DNA from: an uncultured Bacteroidales bacterium
Lineage (GTDB): Bacteria > Bacteroidota > Bacteroidia > Bacteroidales > Tenuifilaceae
Length of the DNA: 49,005 nt
Assembly: GCA_937926785.1 (NCBI GenBank)
Contig: CALBBQ010000025.1
Span: 1 to 49,005 of the forward strand
Direction of reading: 5' to 3'
In this document: piece by piece, positions 24,391-34,624 of the stretch
Position numbering within the stretch: the first letter of the stretch is position 1
Layout of the letters: every line of letters starts with the position of its first letter
Notes under the pieces: model-generated
What the model was told of the DNA's origin: nothing
Seen by the model: the letters and a program-made list of their open reading frames with translations, nothing else
Databases searched by the model: none
Made by a program: the position numbers and the translations under genes

Positions 24391-25710
24391 ATGAACCAAA
24401 CCTTACGCAAGCGGGTTCTGATTGTATCGTACTATTGGCCTCCGGCAGGTGGTGTTGCGGTGCAGCGTTGGCTAAAGTTTATCAAGTACTTACGCGTATA
24501 TGGCTGGGAGCCTGTGGTTTTTACCCCCGAAAACCCTGAAACCTTCTACGATGACCCCTCTCTTTTTAAGGATATACCTGATGGCATTGAAGTTATTAAA
24601 AAACCAATTTGGGAACCCTACAACATTTACAAGCTGCTCACAGGGCGCAAAGGCAAAAAGTTAGGCTTGGGTTTTGCCCAGGAGGATAAGAGTAGTATTG
24701 GTTTTTTGTACCGATTAATGGTTTGGTTTCGGGGCAATCTTCTGATTCCCGATCCCAGGATATTTTGGGTTCGCCCATCTGTAAGGTTTTTACATCAATA
24801 CATCAAGCGTAACCCTATCGATGCTTTTGTTACCACCGGGCCACCGCATTCCATGCATCTAATTGGGCTAAAACTTAAAAGGAAGTGCGGGTTGCCCTGG
24901 CTTGTCGATTTTCGCGATCCATGGACCAACATCGATTTCTATCATGAGCTAAAGCTAACATGGTTTGCCGATTGGTACCATCATCGCCTTGAGCGCAAAG
25001 TCGTAAATTCAGCTGATGCGGTTCTGGTAGTATCTCAGCAAATGAAGCGCGAACTTGAGAGCTTAGGTAGCAAAAAGGTTTTTGTTATAACCAATGGGTA
25101 CGATACGGGCGATTTCCAAACCATGGAAAGCCAGGATATCAAAAGCTTTGTCATTTGCCATGTGGGCACCATGAACGCAGCCCGAAACCCATGGGTCTTA
25201 TGGGAAGCTTTAAGTAGATTATGCACCGAGAATCCTGAATTCGCTCGTAAACTTAAAATATTTGTGGCAGGACAGGTCGATTCTTCTGTAACAGATGCAA
25301 TTACATCCTACCGGCTAGATGATAATTTTGAGTATTTGGGTGTAGTTGCGCATAGCCAGGCTCTGGAGTTACAAAGGAGCTCGCAGGTTCTTTTGCTGGT
25401 AGTAAATAACACGCCCAATGCAAAGGGCATTGTTACTGGTAAATTTTTCGAATACCTGGCAGCGGGCAGGCGGATATTAGCCATTGGCCCTACCGATGGC
25501 GATTTGGCTGAAATCATGGCAGATACGGGTGCCGGCGATGTGGTAGATTTCAATGATGTAGACAAAGCCATGAATTTGCTTACCAAATACTTTAATCTTT
25601 TCAATGAAGGCAAACTTAACCCTGAATCCAAAGGCATTGAAAAGTATTCAAGAAAAGAGCTGACAGGACAGTTGGCCAAAATTCTTAACGAGATATCCAA
25701 TGGAAGGTAA
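24391..25710 (+). CDS. GT4-like glycosyltransferase
   Basis: A 439-residue cytoplasmic or membrane-edge glycosyltransferase. The N terminus, VLIVSYYWPPAGGVAVQRWLKFIKYL, is typical of the WcaI-like group, which transfers a sugar from a nucleotide donor. The C-terminal GT-B part has ICHVGTMNAARNP, YLGVVAH, and GKFFEYLAAGRRILAIGPTDGDLAEI, the donor-binding region with the conserved glutamates. Its stop overlaps the start of the UDP-GlcNAc 2-epimerase gene by 11 bp, so it probably acts with that enzyme in cell-surface polysaccharide or lipopolysaccharide synthesis (inference). The acceptor is unknown. Confidence 0.88.
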   Translation: MNQTLRKRVLIVSYYWPPAGGVAVQRWLKFIKYLRVYGWEPVVFTPENPETFYDDPSLFKDIPDGIEVIKKPIWEPYNIYKLLTGRKGKKLGLGFAQEDKSSIGFLYRLMVWFRGNLLIPDPRIFWVRPSVRFLHQYIKRNPIDAFVTTGPPHSMHLIGLKLKRKCGLPWLVDFRDPWTNIDFYHELKLTWFADWYHHRLERKVVNSADAVLVVSQQMKRELESLGSKKVFVITNGYDTGDFQTMESQDIKSFVICHVGTMNAARNPWVLWEALSRLCTENPEFARKLKIFVAGQVDSSVTDAITSYRLDDNFEYLGVVAHSQALELQRSSQVLLLVVNNTPNAKGIVTGKFFEYLAAGRRILAIGPTDGDLAEIMADTGAGDVVDFNDVDKAMNLLTKYFNLFNEGKLNPESKGIEKYSRKELTGQLAKILNEISNGR

Positions 25711-26782
25711 AGCCATACTAACCGTTTTAGGAGCCCGGCCACAGTTTATTAAGGCAGCAGCGGTGAGCCGCCAGCTGCTGAGATTTGGCATTCCCGAAGT
25801 CATAGTTCATACCGGTCAACACTTCGACGATAACATGTCCGATGTATTTTTCAGGGAGATGGAGATCCCATCGCCGGCCTACAACCTGAACGTTCACAGC
25901 CTGAATCATGGTGCCATGACCGGTCGAATGCTCGAGCAGGTTGAGGAGATCATACTAAAAGTAAAACCAGCGGCTGTTATGGTGTACGGCGATACCAACT
26001 CAACTTTGGCGGGAGCACTGGCAGCAGTAAAGCTGCACGTTAGGGTTGCTCATGTTGAGGCCGGGTTGCGCTCGTTCAACATGGCGATGCCCGAAGAGGT
26101 AAACCGTATTCTTACCGATCGTGTCTCAAACCTTTTGTTTTGCCCTACCGATGCCGCTGTTGCCAACCTCAAAGCCGAAGGCTTTGAGCATTTTGAAACC
26201 CAGATAGTAAAGTGCGGCGATGTGATGCAGGATGCTGCATATTTCTACCTGAATAAAGCTAAATCTGCTTCAACCGTTCTGGATAAGCTCCAACTTCATG
26301 CCGATTATGTTTTGGCAACCATTCACAGGCAGGAGAACACCGATGATCCTGTTAACCTTAAGCAGATAATTGAGGGCCTAAACAGGGTTAACCGCGAAGT
26401 TAGTGTGGTAGTTCCCTTACACCCACGCACCCGTAAAATTTTAGAATCTAATGGTTTAAAGCCCGAATTCACGGTTATCGATCCTGTAGGTTACTTCGAT
26501 ATGCTGATGCTTATCAGCAACTGCAAATTGGTGATGACCGATAGCGGAGGATTACAAAAGGAGGCATTTTTTTTCCAGAAACACTGCATTACTTTGCGCC
26601 AGCAAACCGAGTGGGTAGAACTGGTTGAACATGGTTTTAATCGTTTAGCCGGTGCCAATGCACATACAATTTACGATTCTTACCTTGAGATGGTAAGCAA
26701 AAAATCAAACTTCGACATCGATCTTTACGGGACTGGGAATGCATCTGAGATTATTGCAGAGAAGTTTAGGCAATGGCTTTAG
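25700..26782 (+). CDS. wecB: UDP-N-acetylglucosamine 2-epimerase (non-hydrolysing)
   Basis: A 360-residue epimerase that interconverts UDP-GlcNAc and UDP-ManNAc. It has GARPQFIKAAAVSRQL at the N terminus, VYGDTNSTLAGALAA, HVEAGLRSFN followed by MPEEVNR, IHRQENTDD and TDSGGLQKEA: the full set for the WecB/MnaA family. Slightly shorter than E. coli WecB (376). It overlaps the upstream glycosyltransferase by 11 bp, so the two are translationally coupled and likely supply ManNAc-type sugars to a surface glycan. UDP-ManNAc dehydrogenase is not nearby. Confidence 0.92.
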   Translation: MEGKAILTVLGARPQFIKAAAVSRQLLRFGIPEVIVHTGQHFDDNMSDVFFREMEIPSPAYNLNVHSLNHGAMTGRMLEQVEEIILKVKPAAVMVYGDTNSTLAGALAAVKLHVRVAHVEAGLRSFNMAMPEEVNRILTDRVSNLLFCPTDAAVANLKAEGFEHFETQIVKCGDVMQDAAYFYLNKAKSASTVLDKLQLHADYVLATIHRQENTDDPVNLKQIIEGLNRVNREVSVVVPLHPRTRKILESNGLKPEFTVIDPVGYFDMLMLISNCKLVMTDSGGLQKEAFFFQKHCITLRQQTEWVELVEHGFNRLAGANAHTIYDSYLEMVSKKSNFDIDLYGTGNASEIIAEKFRQWL

Positions 26783-27416
26783 GGTTTTGTGTTTAACCTG
26801 TTTGATTATCGGATCTTTTCACCACAGGTTAAGTGCTCAGTGGTATGTTGATGCTTGTAGTGGTATGGTGTACAACATACCTACCAATCTTAGCGTTTAT
26901 CAAGATGGAGAACCTGCCATCAAAATGCAGGCTCGCTTTCGGACCGAACCTTTCACCTTGCCCGTTTATTGGGATATTCGTTTAGGTATAGCTAAGGGAA
27001 GCAGACTGTTTGAGGCGGAGCTGATTCACCACAAGCTTTACCTCGATAACCCAAACGCCTGGGTACAAAAGTTTAACGTGTCGCATGGGTTTAACATACT
27101 ATTGGTTAACTACGGATTCATATACAATCATTTTCGCCTAAGGTTTGGCCTAGGGGGTGTGATAGCTCATCCTGAATCTAAGATTCGGGATTTGGAATTT
27201 GGAAATTCCACCGATGACTGGGACATGGGGTATTACCTCACCGGGCCTGTTTTCTCAGCAAGTGCCGACCGATTCTTTACCTTAACAAAGGCGATTTTCT
27301 TTATTGTAGGTGCAAAGACCACGGTGTCGGTTGCAAAGGTGCCGGTTAGCAGCGGCTACGCAAGGTTTACGAACATAGCAGCCCATATCAACTTTGGACT
27401 CGGGGTTTGGTTTTGA
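26739..27416 (+). CDS. Exported hypothetical protein, beta-barrel-like
   Basis: A 225-residue protein that I do not recognise. It has an N-terminal hydrophobic stretch (VLCLTCLIIGSFHHRLSAQ) that looks like a signal peptide cut after SAQ, followed by alternating beta-strands (YWDIRLGIAKG, FRLRFGLGGVI, FFIVGAKTTVSVA) and a terminal INFGLGVWF, a typical outer-membrane barrel end. The ATG at 26739 overlaps the epimerase gene by 44 bp, so a non-ATG start just downstream, such as the TTG at 26787, is possible. A perfect hairpin terminator follows 8 bp after the stop. Confidence 0.65.
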   Translation: MHLRLLQRSLGNGFRVLCLTCLIIGSFHHRLSAQWYVDACSGMVYNIPTNLSVYQDGEPAIKMQARFRTEPFTLPVYWDIRLGIAKGSRLFEAELIHHKLYLDNPNAWVQKFNVSHGFNILLVNYGFIYNHFRLRFGLGGVIAHPESKIRDLEFGNSTDDWDMGYYLTGPVFSASADRFFTLTKAIFFIVGAKTTVSVAKVPVSSGYARFTNIAAHINFGLGVWF

Positions 27417-27423
27417 AATAGTA

Positions 27424-27449
27424 AATGCCGACCGTTAATGGTCGGCATT
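27424..27449. terminator. Bidirectional hairpin terminator between convergent genes
   Basis: AATGCCGACC and GGTCGGCATT form a perfect 10-bp stem with a 6-base loop in the 54-bp gap between the hypothetical barrel gene and the convergent glutamine synthetase gene. It serves both strands; no long T-run, only CTGTACTTCTTT on the plus side. Confidence 0.8.
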
Positions 27450-27470
27450 CTGTACTTCTTTCGTTATTTG

Positions 27471-28976
27471 TTATGCGATATGCAGGAACTGGGCAACCAG
27501 CTTCGCAATTTCTTCGTTATTTCCGTATAGCTTTTCGCTTAGGCCCTTATCGTTAAAAGCTTTCAACTTTTTAATTCGGGAGTCAATCATTCCTTTTGGA
27601 AAAATCCCATCCTTCTCAAACTTCTGCCGTTTAGCTTCGAGTGCCTCTGCCGATTCCCAGCACGATGCAGGAAGTTGCTTTAGCGAAGCTAACCTGTCCT
27701 TAAACTCAGGGCTAAATATGTTTACATCAACGTAAAGTTTCTCAGCCAGCTCAAGGGAGTCGTTTCTGCGTAACCCATCAAGTGCCGAAACGATCAAACC
27801 GGCAACAGTAAGGTATGGATCGGCTGAGCCGTCAGCTACCCTGAACTCAACAGTCTGTTTACTTTCCTGAATGTTAAACTGGCTGCAATCTGCTGGGTTG
27901 GCATGATGTACTATGTGCTCTGCACCAATCCAGCCAAGGGGAACACGAATAACTACTGAACGGTTTCGTTCCCCCCAGCAGATATTTGTTGGTGCTTCCT
28001 GGTGTGGCACCAAACGCAGGTACGAAACAGGAATGGTATTGCCAAATGCAGTAAGTGCATCGGCAGCATCTAGTATGCCGGCTACCATTTTCTTGGCAGT
28101 ATCGCTTAGCTTTCCGTTCTCAACCATCAGGTTTTTTCCATCCTTTTCCACCATCATGTGGAAGTGTAAGCCGCTGCCGGCTTTGCCAACGGTAATCTTT
28201 GGTGCAAAGCTGATATCTACGCCATACCGATAACCCAACATACGAACTATCCATTTGGCAATTATAAGCTGCTCAACAGCTTCTTCGGCAGGCATGGGTA
28301 GGAACTCAATTTCGTGCTGTTCAAAGAGCTGATCATCAGTCATAAAACAGCCTACCTCTGAATGGCCATACTTAACTTTTCCGCCTGCACGAGCAATGTA
28401 AATAAGCGCCTCGCGTCTCAGATTTTCCCATTTTGCAAAGGGTTCCGAAGCATGATACCCTTTCTGGTCAACACCCGGGTAAAAATCCTCACGTTCGCTG
28501 ATCACGTAGTACTCAAGCTCAGCAAGTGCCTTAAAGATCATGCCGGTTTCTTTTCTGAAAAGGTCATGAGCCTTCCGCAATACGTTTTCCGGAGCGCTCT
28601 CCAATGGTTTGCCTGTGCTATCGTAGAATGAGCAGAGTATATCGATGGTGGGCACATCGGCAAAGGGATTTACAAACGATGTGCGGTAGCGAGGAATAAC
28701 ATATAGGTCGCTACTCCCTGCCTCAATGAACGAGAACAAGCTGCTTCCATCAACCCTTTCTCCTGCTGAAAGGATTGAATCGAGGTGTTCTTTCGATGAA
28801 ATAACGAAATTCAGAGTTTTTAGCTTTCCGTCCTCAGCCACATACCGGAAGTTAACCATTTCAATTTTGTTTTCCTCGCAGAAGCGAATAATATCGTTCT
28901 TGGTAAACTCCGATGCAGGCTTTTTCAAAAAACGAACCAGCTCATTGGGGTTCATCAGGATTTCAGAATCGTTCAT
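27471..28976 (-). CDS. glnA: Glutamine synthetase
   Basis: A 501-residue type I-like glutamine synthetase, which makes glutamine from glutamate, ammonia and ATP in the cytoplasm. The N-terminal beta-grasp part has the ERVDGSSLFSF segment; the catalytic part shows ELEYYVISE, GKAGSGLHFHMM (ATP/glutamate site) and the EFRVADGSADPYL segment near residue 380. A standard adenylylation tyrosine loop is not apparent, so control by adenylylation is doubtful. Transcribed alone on the minus strand; a perfect TAGCTTTG -7 box lies 25 bp upstream of the start codon. Confidence 0.9.
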   Translation of the reverse strand: MNDSEILMNPNELVRFLKKPASEFTKNDIIRFCEENKIEMVNFRYVAEDGKLKTLNFVISSKEHLDSILSAGERVDGSSLFSFIEAGSSDLYVIPRYRTSFVNPFADVPTIDILCSFYDSTGKPLESAPENVLRKAHDLFRKETGMIFKALAELEYYVISEREDFYPGVDQKGYHASEPFAKWENLRREALIYIARAGGKVKYGHSEVGCFMTDDQLFEQHEIEFLPMPAEEAVEQLIIAKWIVRMLGYRYGVDISFAPKITVGKAGSGLHFHMMVEKDGKNLMVENGKLSDTAKKMVAGILDAADALTAFGNTIPVSYLRLVPHQEAPTNICWGERNRSVVIRVPLGWIGAEHIVHHANPADCSQFNIQESKQTVEFRVADGSADPYLTVAGLIVSALDGLRRNDSLELAEKLYVDVNIFSPEFKDRLASLKQLPASCWESAEALEAKRQKFEKDGIFPKGMIDSRIKKLKAFNDKGLSEKLYGNNEEIAKLVAQFLHIA

Positions 28977-29000
28977 GAGTCCCTAATTTTTAAATTTTGC

Positions 29001-29008
29001 CAAAGCTA
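29001..29008 (-). promoter_or_regulatory. -7 box of glnA and the 299-bp divergent gap
   Basis: Minus-strand TAGCTTTG matches TAnnTTTG exactly; no good -33 TTG lies at the right distance, so an activator may be needed. The remainder of the gap (28977-29275) is very AT-rich, and nothing else coding was found. Confidence 0.5.
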
Positions 29009-29275
29009 CAAAATCAAACAACATTGTAATCGTTTGCAGGTATGTTTATCAACATTATTTTATAGCATTGTTTTGGCTCGTGGAAAAATATTTGAATATA
29101 ATGAGATGCGATAGAAAATTATTCTGTCCTTTCAGCAATAATAAAAATAAATGCTACTGGTGTACAACATAAATTTTCAATTAAAAATCTGGCCAACTAA
29201 TCAATTGCATTTTGTTTATATTGCACCAGTAAAGAGTTATGCTTGTGTTCAGATGTGTTCTAATTAAGATTGCCT

Positions 29276-29875
29276 ATGGTTTCCCAAAAAATCTATCGCG
29301 TAATAATTTCTATAATTGGATTGCTGTTCGTAGCACAGTCGTTTGCCCAGCAAAATCGAACAAATTGGCTTCAGGAGAAGAATCAGCATACCGGACGTTG
29401 GCGGGTTGGCATTGGAGCCGATGTTGCCGAACCCACAGGGTTCGACATACAGTTCTACCGCCTTAGTCAGATTTGTACACAAACGTTTTCTATCACAAAG
29501 AAGGTAGCCATCGGAGTATGGGCTGGGAAGGAAGGTGTGCTTCTGGGAACTCTGGTCGAGAGGCAGAACGGCGTTGATTGGAAATCGGGCGGAATACGTT
29601 ATGGAATGGATGTTAAATTTTACTTTCCTATTGCCCTTAATCCATACATTGGCGTAGGCATCGAAAGTGGAAAAAGGAGTTTGGCTGAGCAAAACGAGTT
29701 TTCCACCGATTTCGTAGCTCGCATTGGTTTTGAGCAAAAACTTGCCGGTATTAAGCTTTCAACTAGTTCTGCTGTTAATATCACTGTTTTTGTGGATGGA
29801 AAGCTGAATAAATCTGTTGATTCGGAATTCATGTACACAATGCCTAGCTTTGGTGTGCGTTTTCATTGGCTGTAG
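29276..29875 (+). CDS. Exported hypothetical protein, small outer-membrane barrel
   Basis: A 199-residue predicted outer-membrane protein. The signal peptide (YRVIISIIGLLFVAQSFAQ) is followed by RVGIGADVAEPTGFDIQFYRL, a barrel-type start. Strands such as YGMDVKFYFPIALNPYIGVGIE and the final PSFGVRFHWL fit a small beta-barrel. No function can be assigned. I chose the ATG at 29276; a TTG six bases earlier is possible. It is transcribed alone, divergent from glnA and convergent with valS, with a shared hairpin terminator after the stop. Confidence 0.68.
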   Translation: MVSQKIYRVIISIIGLLFVAQSFAQQNRTNWLQEKNQHTGRWRVGIGADVAEPTGFDIQFYRLSQICTQTFSITKKVAIGVWAGKEGVLLGTLVERQNGVDWKSGGIRYGMDVKFYFPIALNPYIGVGIESGKRSLAEQNEFSTDFVARIGFEQKLAGIKLSTSSAVNITVFVDGKLNKSVDSEFMYTMPSFGVRFHWL

Positions 29876-29884
29876 AACCAAAAA

Positions 29885-29946
29885 CTAAAACGCTGATAAC
29901 ACCTATTTCTGAAATATGTTACCAAAAACAGTGTTACCAGCGTTAG
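29885..29946. terminator. Bidirectional terminator-like inverted repeat before valS stop
   Basis: Left arm CTAAAACGCTGATAACAC (29885-29902) and right arm GTGTTACCAGCGTTAG (29931-29946) pair with one mismatch and a 2-base bulge, across a 28-base loop. It lies between the two convergent genes. Confidence 0.65.
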
Positions 29947-29969
29947 TTTATAATGCGCTTTACAGAACT

Positions 29970-32606
29970 CTACTTCAGCTCTTTAAGCCTTTCTTCCAGG
30001 GTCTTGATTTTCGCTTCAGCATCGCTCTGCTTTTTACGCTCAAGCTCAACCACGTTAGCCGGAGCGTTATTTACAAATCGTTCATTACTGAGCTTTTTCA
30101 AAACGCTGTCCAGAAAGCCTCGGGTATACTCCAGTTCAGCAAGGAGCTTTTGGCGCTCTTCGTCAACATCAACTAAGCCCAGAAGAGGAACGTAAACCTC
30201 ATCAACTCCAACCATAAACGAAGCGGCACCGTCAATCTTACCACTGGTGTAGTCAAGCCGTTCCAGGCCGGCAAGTTTCATGATGATTTCCTCGCACCCG
30301 TTACTTAGCTTATTGGCTGTACGAATTGAGGCTTTAAGGAGATTTTTAGGTGAGATATTCTTTTCCTGACGTATGTTTCGGATTCCGGCAATGGTTTCCT
30401 TAACCCGCTCAAAGGTTTTTATCAGCTCTTCGTTAATACCGCTGGATTTTGGCATTTGACTAATCATAATGCTTTCGCCATCAGCGCGGTTACGTAAGTG
30501 CTGCCAAAGCTCCTCGGTGATAAAGGGCATGAACGGGTGTAGCAAGGCAAGCATCTTCTCAAAGATATCGAGGGTGGCATTGTAGGTTGCAGCATCTATG
30601 GGATGACCGTATGCCGGTTTGATTGCCTCCAGATACCACGATGAAAATTCATCCCAAAACAGTTTGTAAAGGTTCATCAGCGCTTCCGAGATCCTGTACT
30701 TTTCAAAGTCATCATCGCACTGCTCAATGGCTTTGTTCAGCACATTGTTGAACCACTCCACGGCTGCTTTAGCAGAATCAGGCTGTTGAGCTCTGCTATC
30801 AACCTGCCAGCCTTTTACCAGGCGGAACGCATTCCAAACCTTGTTACAGAAATTACGACCCTGTTCGGTTAAGCTTTCGTCGAAAAGCAGATCGTTTCCG
30901 GCGGGTGAGCATAGCAGCATACCCACCCTCACCCCATCGGCTCCGTACTTAGCCATGAGGTGCAAAGGATCGGGCGAGTTGCCAAGCTGTTTACTCATCT
31001 TGCGGCGCAGGTGGTCGCGTACAATACCGGTAAGGTAAACGTTTCGGAAAGGTTTATCGCCCATGTATTCATATCCGGCAATAATCATACGTGCAACCCA
31101 GAAGAACAGAATTTCCGGTGCTGTTATCAGATCGTGAGTGGGGTAGTAGTACTTAATATCGGGATTTTCAGGGTCGAGTATGCCGTTGAAAACGGATATT
31201 GGCCATAGCCAGGAGCTGAACCAGGTGTCGAGTACATCTTCGTCCTGACGAAGGTCAGCAAGCTGGAGATTCGGATTACCGCTTTCCTTGCGGGCTATTT
31301 CAAGCGCTTCTGTCTCATTGTGAGCAACCACGTAACCACCATGTGGCAGGTACCAGGCCGGGATGCGATGCCCCCACCACAGCTGACGCGATAAGCACCA
31401 ATCCTTCACATTCTCCATCCAGTGGCGGTAGGTGTTGACAAACTTAGGCGGGTGCAGCTTGATATCGCCGTTTACCACAGCATCAAGGGCTGGTTTTGAT
31501 ATCTCCTTCATTTTCAGGAACCACTGCATGGATAGCTTTGGTTCAATAACGGCATCGGTGCGCTCACTGAACCCCACCTTATTAACGTAATCTTCTACTT
31601 TAGCCAGATGCCCTGCCTTTTCAAGGTCAACAACTATCTGCTTGCGCACCTCAAACCTGTCCATGCCAATATACAGCTGGGCCGATTGGTTCAATGTCCC
31701 ATCGTCGTTGAAGATATCAATCACCTCAAGATTGTACTTTTCACCCAGCATGTAGTCGTTGATATCGTGTGCCGGTGTAACCTTGAGGGCCCCAGTACCA
31801 AACTCCATATCCACGTACTCATCAAAAATAACCGGAACGCTCCGATTGATGAGAGGTACTAAAAGGCGTTTTCCTTTGAGATGAGAATAGCGGGGGTCGT
31901 TCGGGTTCACACATACAGCAGTATCGCCAAGAATAGTTTCCGGTCGGGTAGTGGCTATGGTCACATAGCCATCTTCGCCATCAATCTTGTAGCTCAGGTA
32001 GTATAGCTTTCCGTTTACCTCGCGGTATATCACCTCTTCATCCGAAACGGCTGTTTTGGCCTGCGGATCCCAATTGACCATACGTACACCACGGTAAATG
32101 TAACCTTTCCTGTACAAATCAACAAAAACATGGATAACACTGTCCGATAGGGTTGGATCCATGGTGAAACAGGTGCGTTCCCAATCGCACGATGCGCCCA
32201 GCTTTTTTAGCTGCTCAAGGATTATTCCACCGTGCTTTTCTTTCCATTCCCATGCATGTTTCAGGAACTCCTCACGGGTTAGCTGCGATTTTTCAATGCC
32301 TTCGGCTTTCAGTTTGGCTACAACCTTGGCCTCTGTTGCAATAGAAGCATGGTCGGTTCCGGGTACCCAGCATGCGTTTTTCCCCTTCATGCGGGCCCTA
32401 CGAACCAAAACATCTTGGAGTGTGTTGTTGAGCATGTGTCCCATATGCAGTACGCCGGTTACGTTGGGTGGCGGAATTACAATGCAGTAGGGTTCACGCT
32501 CATCGGGGGTAGAGCGGAAGAAACCTTTGTCCATCCAGTACTTGTACCACTTATCTTCAACCTCAGCCGGGTTGTACTTAGCCGAAAGTTCCTTTGTGTT
32601 ATCCAT
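29970..32606 (-). CDS. valS: Valyl-tRNA synthetase
   Basis: An 878-residue class I aminoacyl-tRNA synthetase that charges tRNA(Val). The HIGH-type signature is [13 protein letters not shown] (about residues 46-58), the KMSKS-type signature is [14 protein letters not shown], and the C-terminal part (about 815-878) is the valine-specific coiled-coil arm ([21 protein letters not shown] and [11 protein letters not shown]). The CP1 editing domain with [12 protein letters not shown] is intact, so mischarged threonine can be cleared. Normal length. A TATTTTTG -7 box lies 29 bp upstream of the start; no T-box or leader is visible. Confidence 0.96.
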   Translation of the reverse strand: MDNTKELSAKYNPAEVEDKWYKYWMDKGFFRSTPDEREPYCIVIPPPNVTGVLHMGHMLNNTLQDVLVRRARMKGKNACWVPGTDHASIATEAKVVAKLKAEGIEKSQLTREEFLKHAWEWKEKHGGIILEQLKKLGASCDWERTCFTMDPTLSDSVIHVFVDLYRKGYIYRGVRMVNWDPQAKTAVSDEEVIYREVNGKLYYLSYKIDGEDGYVTIATTRPETILGDTAVCVNPNDPRYSHLKGKRLLVPLINRSVPVIFDEYVDMEFGTGALKVTPAHDINDYMLGEKYNLEVIDIFNDDGTLNQSAQLYIGMDRFEVRKQIVVDLEKAGHLAKVEDYVNKVGFSERTDAVIEPKLSMQWFLKMKEISKPALDAVVNGDIKLHPPKFVNTYRHWMENVKDWCLSRQLWWGHRIPAWYLPHGGYVVAHNETEALEIARKESGNPNLQLADLRQDEDVLDTWFSSWLWPISVFNGILDPENPDIKYYYPTHDLITAPEILFFWVARMIIAGYEYMGDKPFRNVYLTGIVRDHLRRKMSKQLGNSPDPLHLMAKYGADGVRVGMLLCSPAGNDLLFDESLTEQGRNFCNKVWNAFRLVKGWQVDSRAQQPDSAKAAVEWFNNVLNKAIEQCDDDFEKYRISEALMNLYKLFWDEFSSWYLEAIKPAYGHPIDAATYNATLDIFEKMLALLHPFMPFITEELWQHLRNRADGESIMISQMPKSSGINEELIKTFERVKETIAGIRNIRQEKNISPKNLLKASIRTANKLSNGCEEIIMKLAGLERLDYTSGKIDGAASFMVGVDEVYVPLLGLVDVDEERQKLLAELEYTRGFLDSVLKKLSNERFVNNAPANVVELERKKQSDAEAKIKTLEERLKELK

Positions 32607-32634
32607 ATATCGTGTTGTGTGCTAAATCGAACCG

Positions 32635-32642
32635 CAAAAATA
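32635..32642 (-). promoter_or_regulatory. -7 box of valS
   Basis: Minus-strand TATTTTTG fits TAnnTTTG and lies 28 bp ahead of the start codon. The -33 element is poor at the required spacing. Confidence 0.4.
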
Positions 32643-32743
32643 GCATTTTTTCATCAACCAGACATCTAAATGTTTAAGCATCTGTTTATGGGGGTATGGC
32701 ATGATTTATGTTATTGTTTTGCATGATGAAAAATGTAAATTCC

Positions 32744-33106
32744 ATGAAAAAGTTGCTATCCCTTGTCTTTGTAATTATAGTTTTTGGGGTAAAAGCGCAG
32801 GTTGAGGTAAGCGCAATACCCGAATGGTACGATAAGCCACCCACCTCGTCGCGTAAATTCTATGCAGCCGGAACGGCTACAGCTCCATCGCTTGATGTTG
32901 CTGAAAAAAAAGCTATGATGGATGCGAAATCGCAGCTGGCGCGTCAAGTTGGTCAGGTTAGATACGTTAGCCGTGATGGAGAAAAAATTACTTCTGAAGT
33001 GGTTAATGCTGAACTTCGGGATGTGAGGGTTGAACGAAAAAAAGTTATTTCTACCGATAAGAACCATGCTGTTTTTGTACTGGTATCAATGAAGAAAAAG
33101 CGTTGA
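32744..33106 (+). CDS. LPP20-like exported protein
   Basis: A 120-residue protein with a signal peptide (MKKLLSLVFVIIVFGVKAQ) and an LPP20-type domain: PEWYDKPP, FYAAGTATAPSLDVAEKKAMMDAKSQLARQVG. These proteins sit in the outer membrane or periplasm of many Gram-negative bacteria; the role is unclear. The start at 32744 gives the signal peptide directly; earlier ATGs at 32708 and following add only an AT-rich leader. It is isolated between valS (divergent) and gatD (convergent). A 7-bp hairpin covers the stop codon. Confidence 0.75.
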   Translation: MKKLLSLVFVIIVFGVKAQVEVSAIPEWYDKPPTSSRKFYAAGTATAPSLDVAEKKAMMDAKSQLARQVGQVRYVSRDGEKITSEVVNAELRDVRVERKKVISTDKNHAVFVLVSMKKKR

Positions 33107-33117
33107 TTGCTCAACGC
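33100..33117 (+). terminator. Hairpin over the LPP20-like stop codon
   Basis: GCGTTGA and TCAACGC form a perfect 7-bp stem with a TTGC loop, followed by a C-run and then T-rich sequence (CTCTATTTATTATTG). Confidence 0.45.
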
Positions 33118-33209
33118 CCCCCTCTATTTATTATTGTTTTATTTCTCTAAATCCTCTGGAAATGTTTTTTTGCTTTGAGAAATGGATCAGGTGAATAATT
33201 TTTCTAAGC

Positions 33210-34595
33210 TTACTTCCTGAACTTCCTGATAAACTCCTCTACCTCAGGAACACCGCCTTGGTAGATGAGGTAGCCATTGTAGGGTTCGCGTGGAGTTATC
33301 TCATCGTTTATTGGGGTAAGCATAAGGCGTTTTACTTCTTCGGGGTCGTCGGTCTGACCAAGAACCCATCCCAATTTGATGTAAGCCGTTTCGGGAAGCA
33401 TGTTCTCGGCTGGGATAATGCCCTTGGCCATTAGGTCACGACCTGTATCGTAAACATACATGTGAGCATAGCCCCAAAGGGTTTGTACGGTCATGAACAT
33501 GTGAACACCTTTCTTCTTGGCTCGTTCAATTGCGGGATATAAAGGTTTGTTAACGTGGCCAAGCCCCGTTCCTGCAATGATGATACCCCGATACCCATTA
33601 TCGACCAAGGAATCGATAATATCGGGTTTCATGTTGGGGTAGTAGTAAACAATCGAGACTTTTTCCTCAAAATAGGGTAGTATCTTCACCTTTCGGTCCT
33701 TTCGGCGGTGGTTGTAGGTATCCTTTATTGGCCGCACGCCATCCTTTAAGCTCACGGTAGCCAAGGGGGTATCGCCAATGGTTCGGAAAGTGCTCCGGTA
33801 GGAGCTATGCATCTTACGCACTCTTGTTCCGCGGTGCAGGAACCCATACTCATCGGAGGTTGGGCCAAACATACAAACCATAACCTCGGCAATGTCGGAA
33901 TGCCCTGCGGTGTAGGTGGCGTGCATAAGGTTAAGGGCAGCATCGCTGCTGGGACGGTCGGAGCTGCGTTGCGAGCCTACTAAAACTATTGGGATGGGCG
34001 GGTTCTGAACCATAAAGGTTAGCGCCGCTGCGGTGTGGCTTAGAGTGTCGGTTCCGTGACCAATGATTATGCCGTCAATCCCATTTTCTATCTCTTTCCC
34101 TATGGCTATGGCAAGCGCCTTGTACTGCTCGGGTCCCATATTCTCGCTGAATACGGCAAAAAGCTTTTCGGTGGTGAGGTTACAAATGTTGGCCAGCTCG
34201 GGCACAGCTCCATAAAGTTCGCCGGGTGAGAACGCCGGAATAACTGCCCCCGTGCGGTAATCGAGCCGTGAGGCTATGGTGCCACCCGTTCCCAGCAGCT
34301 TCACCTTGGGTAGGTTGGGCGTGTACGGGAACTCCTTTTCGGGAATCTTGTAGGTAGCCTTGTAGTAACCAACCTCTTTCATCGACTTGATGGTAAATAT
34401 GTCGATACCAATGTTGTAGCCTGTGGCGATCTTAAGTACAATATGGGTATCGTCATCGTTCTCGGCACGGGGGAGTACGGTTCCCTGAAACTCACCACGA
34501 GTGGTTTCAATTACAGCCTTACCCCAAACCCTCACGTTGAACTTTTTGAGCACCTCTAGGGAGCGTCCTTTATATCCTTGAAAAATATCTTCCAT
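33210..34595 (-). CDS. gatD: Glutamyl-tRNA(Gln) amidotransferase subunit D (archaeal type)
   Basis: A 461-residue asparaginase-like subunit that releases ammonia from glutamine (or asparagine) for GatE. The N-terminal 85 residues form the GatD-specific beta-domain (WGKAVIETTRGEFQGTVLPR). The asparaginase core has GTGGTIAS with T106, GHGTDT with T182-D183, and GTRVRKMHSSYRSTF with K261: the Thr-Thr-Asp-Lys set of GatD. Simple bacterial L-asparaginases lack this N-terminal domain and the GTRVRKMH loop. It starts 29 bp after gatE on the same strand, so the two are co-transcribed and form the GatDE complex in the cytoplasm. GatDE is normally archaeal; its presence in a bacterial window is unusual. 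Confidence 0.9.
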   Translation of the reverse strand: MEDIFQGYKGRSLEVLKKFNVRVWGKAVIETTRGEFQGTVLPRAENDDDTHIVLKIATGYNIGIDIFTIKSMKEVGYYKATYKIPEKEFPYTPNLPKVKLLGTGGTIASRLDYRTGAVIPAFSPGELYGAVPELANICNLTTEKLFAVFSENMGPEQYKALAIAIGKEIENGIDGIIIGHGTDTLSHTAAALTFMVQNPPIPIVLVGSQRSSDRPSSDAALNLMHATYTAGHSDIAEVMVCMFGPTSDEYGFLHRGTRVRKMHSSYRSTFRTIGDTPLATVSLKDGVRPIKDTYNHRRKDRKVKILPYFEEKVSIVYYYPNMKPDIIDSLVDNGYRGIIIAGTGLGHVNKPLYPAIERAKKKGVHMFMTVQTLWGYAHMYVYDTGRDLMAKGIIPAENMLPETAYIKLGWVLGQTDDPEEVKRLMLTPINDEITPREPYNGYLIYQGGVPEVEEFIRKFRK

Positions 34596-34624
34596 ATCAT
34601 TATACGATGTGAGTGTTCCAACTA